A stretch of 64,000 nt of DNA, from contig NZ_JACHXU010000005.1 of assembly GCF_014192335.1 (NCBI RefSeq), forward strand, positions 349,842 through 413,841, written 5' to 3'. This DNA comes from Aporhodopirellula rubra. Lineage in GTDB: Bacteria > Planctomycetota > Planctomycetia > Pirellulales > Pirellulaceae. Made by a program: the position numbers and the translations under genes. Below the pieces are notes generated by a model. The model saw only the letters and a list, made by a program, of their open reading frames with translations, was not told where the DNA came from and made no database searches. Shown one piece after another: positions 63,781-64,000 of this stretch (positions are counted from its first letter, which is position 1; every line of letters begins with the position of its first letter).

Positions 63781-64000
63781 GCTGGTAGAACATAGTTGAA
63801 TTTACCGAGGGTTTCATCACGCTCTGTCGGTTCGTTTTGACGAAATTCGGCTGCCGCTTTAATGCCGGCTTGATAGGTTTTGCGAGCTAATTCGCATACG
63901 ACTCGGAGTCCGGTTCGCGTGCTGACTTTGGAGAACAGCAACTGCATCCAGGAAAGTGACTCGACCAAGCGACCGCTGATCGCCTGTGTCAGATGACAGA
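63777..64000 (-). CDS. C-terminal end of a possible ISAzo13-like transposase
   Basis: The frame is open from the window edge to TGA 63777-63779, ~74 residues: LTQAISGRLVESLSWMQLLFSKVSTRTGLRVVCELARKTYQAGIKAA, ending ERDETLGKFNYVLPA. The pattern of a TGL-x-V core, YxxGIKxxxE and a closing K-x-NYVL resembles the C-terminus of ISAzo13-type transposases. Its stop codon overlaps the ATG of the DUF2924 gene (ATGA). Only the end is visible, so the identity is tentative. Confidence 0.35.
   Translation of the reverse strand, partial: CHLTQAISGRLVESLSWMQLLFSKVSTRTGLRVVCELARKTYQAGIKAAAEFRQNEPTERDETLGKFNYVLPA

Overview
The window looks like chromosomal DNA of a marine planctomycete of the Rhodopirellula/Pirellulaceae type. 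The signs are many large secreted multidomain glycan-degrading enzymes, a ThuA/membrane-bound-dehydrogenase/cytochrome c fusion protein, Tat-exported Gfo/Idh/MocA oxidoreductases, XylR-type regulation, planctomycete-style rve transposases, and a serine recombinase module with a DUF2924 protein. No rRNA, tRNA or CRISPR array was seen.

Region 1 (1-13.7 kb, all + strand) is a glucuronoxylan side-chain and uronate catabolism cluster. It holds the end of a sugar porter, a secreted GH115 alpha-glucuronidase fused to an SGNH esterase, a relic of a second GH115 gene with its catalytic core deleted, a secreted GH43, KDPG aldolase, KDG kinase, an SDR mannonate oxidoreductase, mannonate dehydratase UxuA, and a complete TRAP transporter (DctP, DctQ, DctM). 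Together they would release (methyl)glucuronate, import it and convert it to pyruvate and glyceraldehyde-3-phosphate. The uronate isomerase (UxaC) is not in the window. A broken IS256-type transposase follows at 13.8-14.8 kb.

Region 2 (14.8-21.5 kb) is a divergent cluster. On the - strand it has a PqqD-like protein, an HprK-like P-loop kinase and two GT2 glycosyltransferases, tightly packed. On the + strand it has a NTP_transf_5 nucleotidyltransferase, a class I methyltransferase and a membrane glycosyltransferase. The PqqD, HprK and nucleotidyltransferase types recall lasso-peptide and other peptide-modification loci, but no leader peptidase, cyclase or precursor is visible.

Region 3 (21.8-27.9 kb) holds assorted genes: a macrodomain-like protein, a thiamine-binding MTH1187-type protein, an FKBP lipoprotein, chimeric gene debris, and a DoxX/MarR/metallo-beta-lactamase operon with a candidate operator and a bidirectional terminator.

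Region 4 (27.9-61 kb) is a rearranged xylan-utilisation island. It contains two copies of a [MarR, flavodoxin, Gfo/Idh/MocA] block, one with the flavodoxin reduced to a relic. It has three paralogous tandem feruloyl/acetyl-xylan esterases: one truncated next to an IS, one a frameshifted and truncated pseudogene, and one intact and fused to a CE6-type esterase. It also has two GH10 xylanases, each fused to an esterase domain, a GH43-CBM6, a XylR regulator, two further alpha/beta hydrolases, the ThuA/cytochrome protein, and three copies of one transposase. Esterases, xylanases, xylosidase and alpha-glucuronidase would together strip and depolymerise acetylated, feruloylated glucuronoxylan.

Region 5 (61.3-64 kb, - strand) is a mobile module: a large serine recombinase, a small HTH protein translationally coupled to it, a DUF2924 protein with an apparent frameshift at its start, and the end of a possible transposase.
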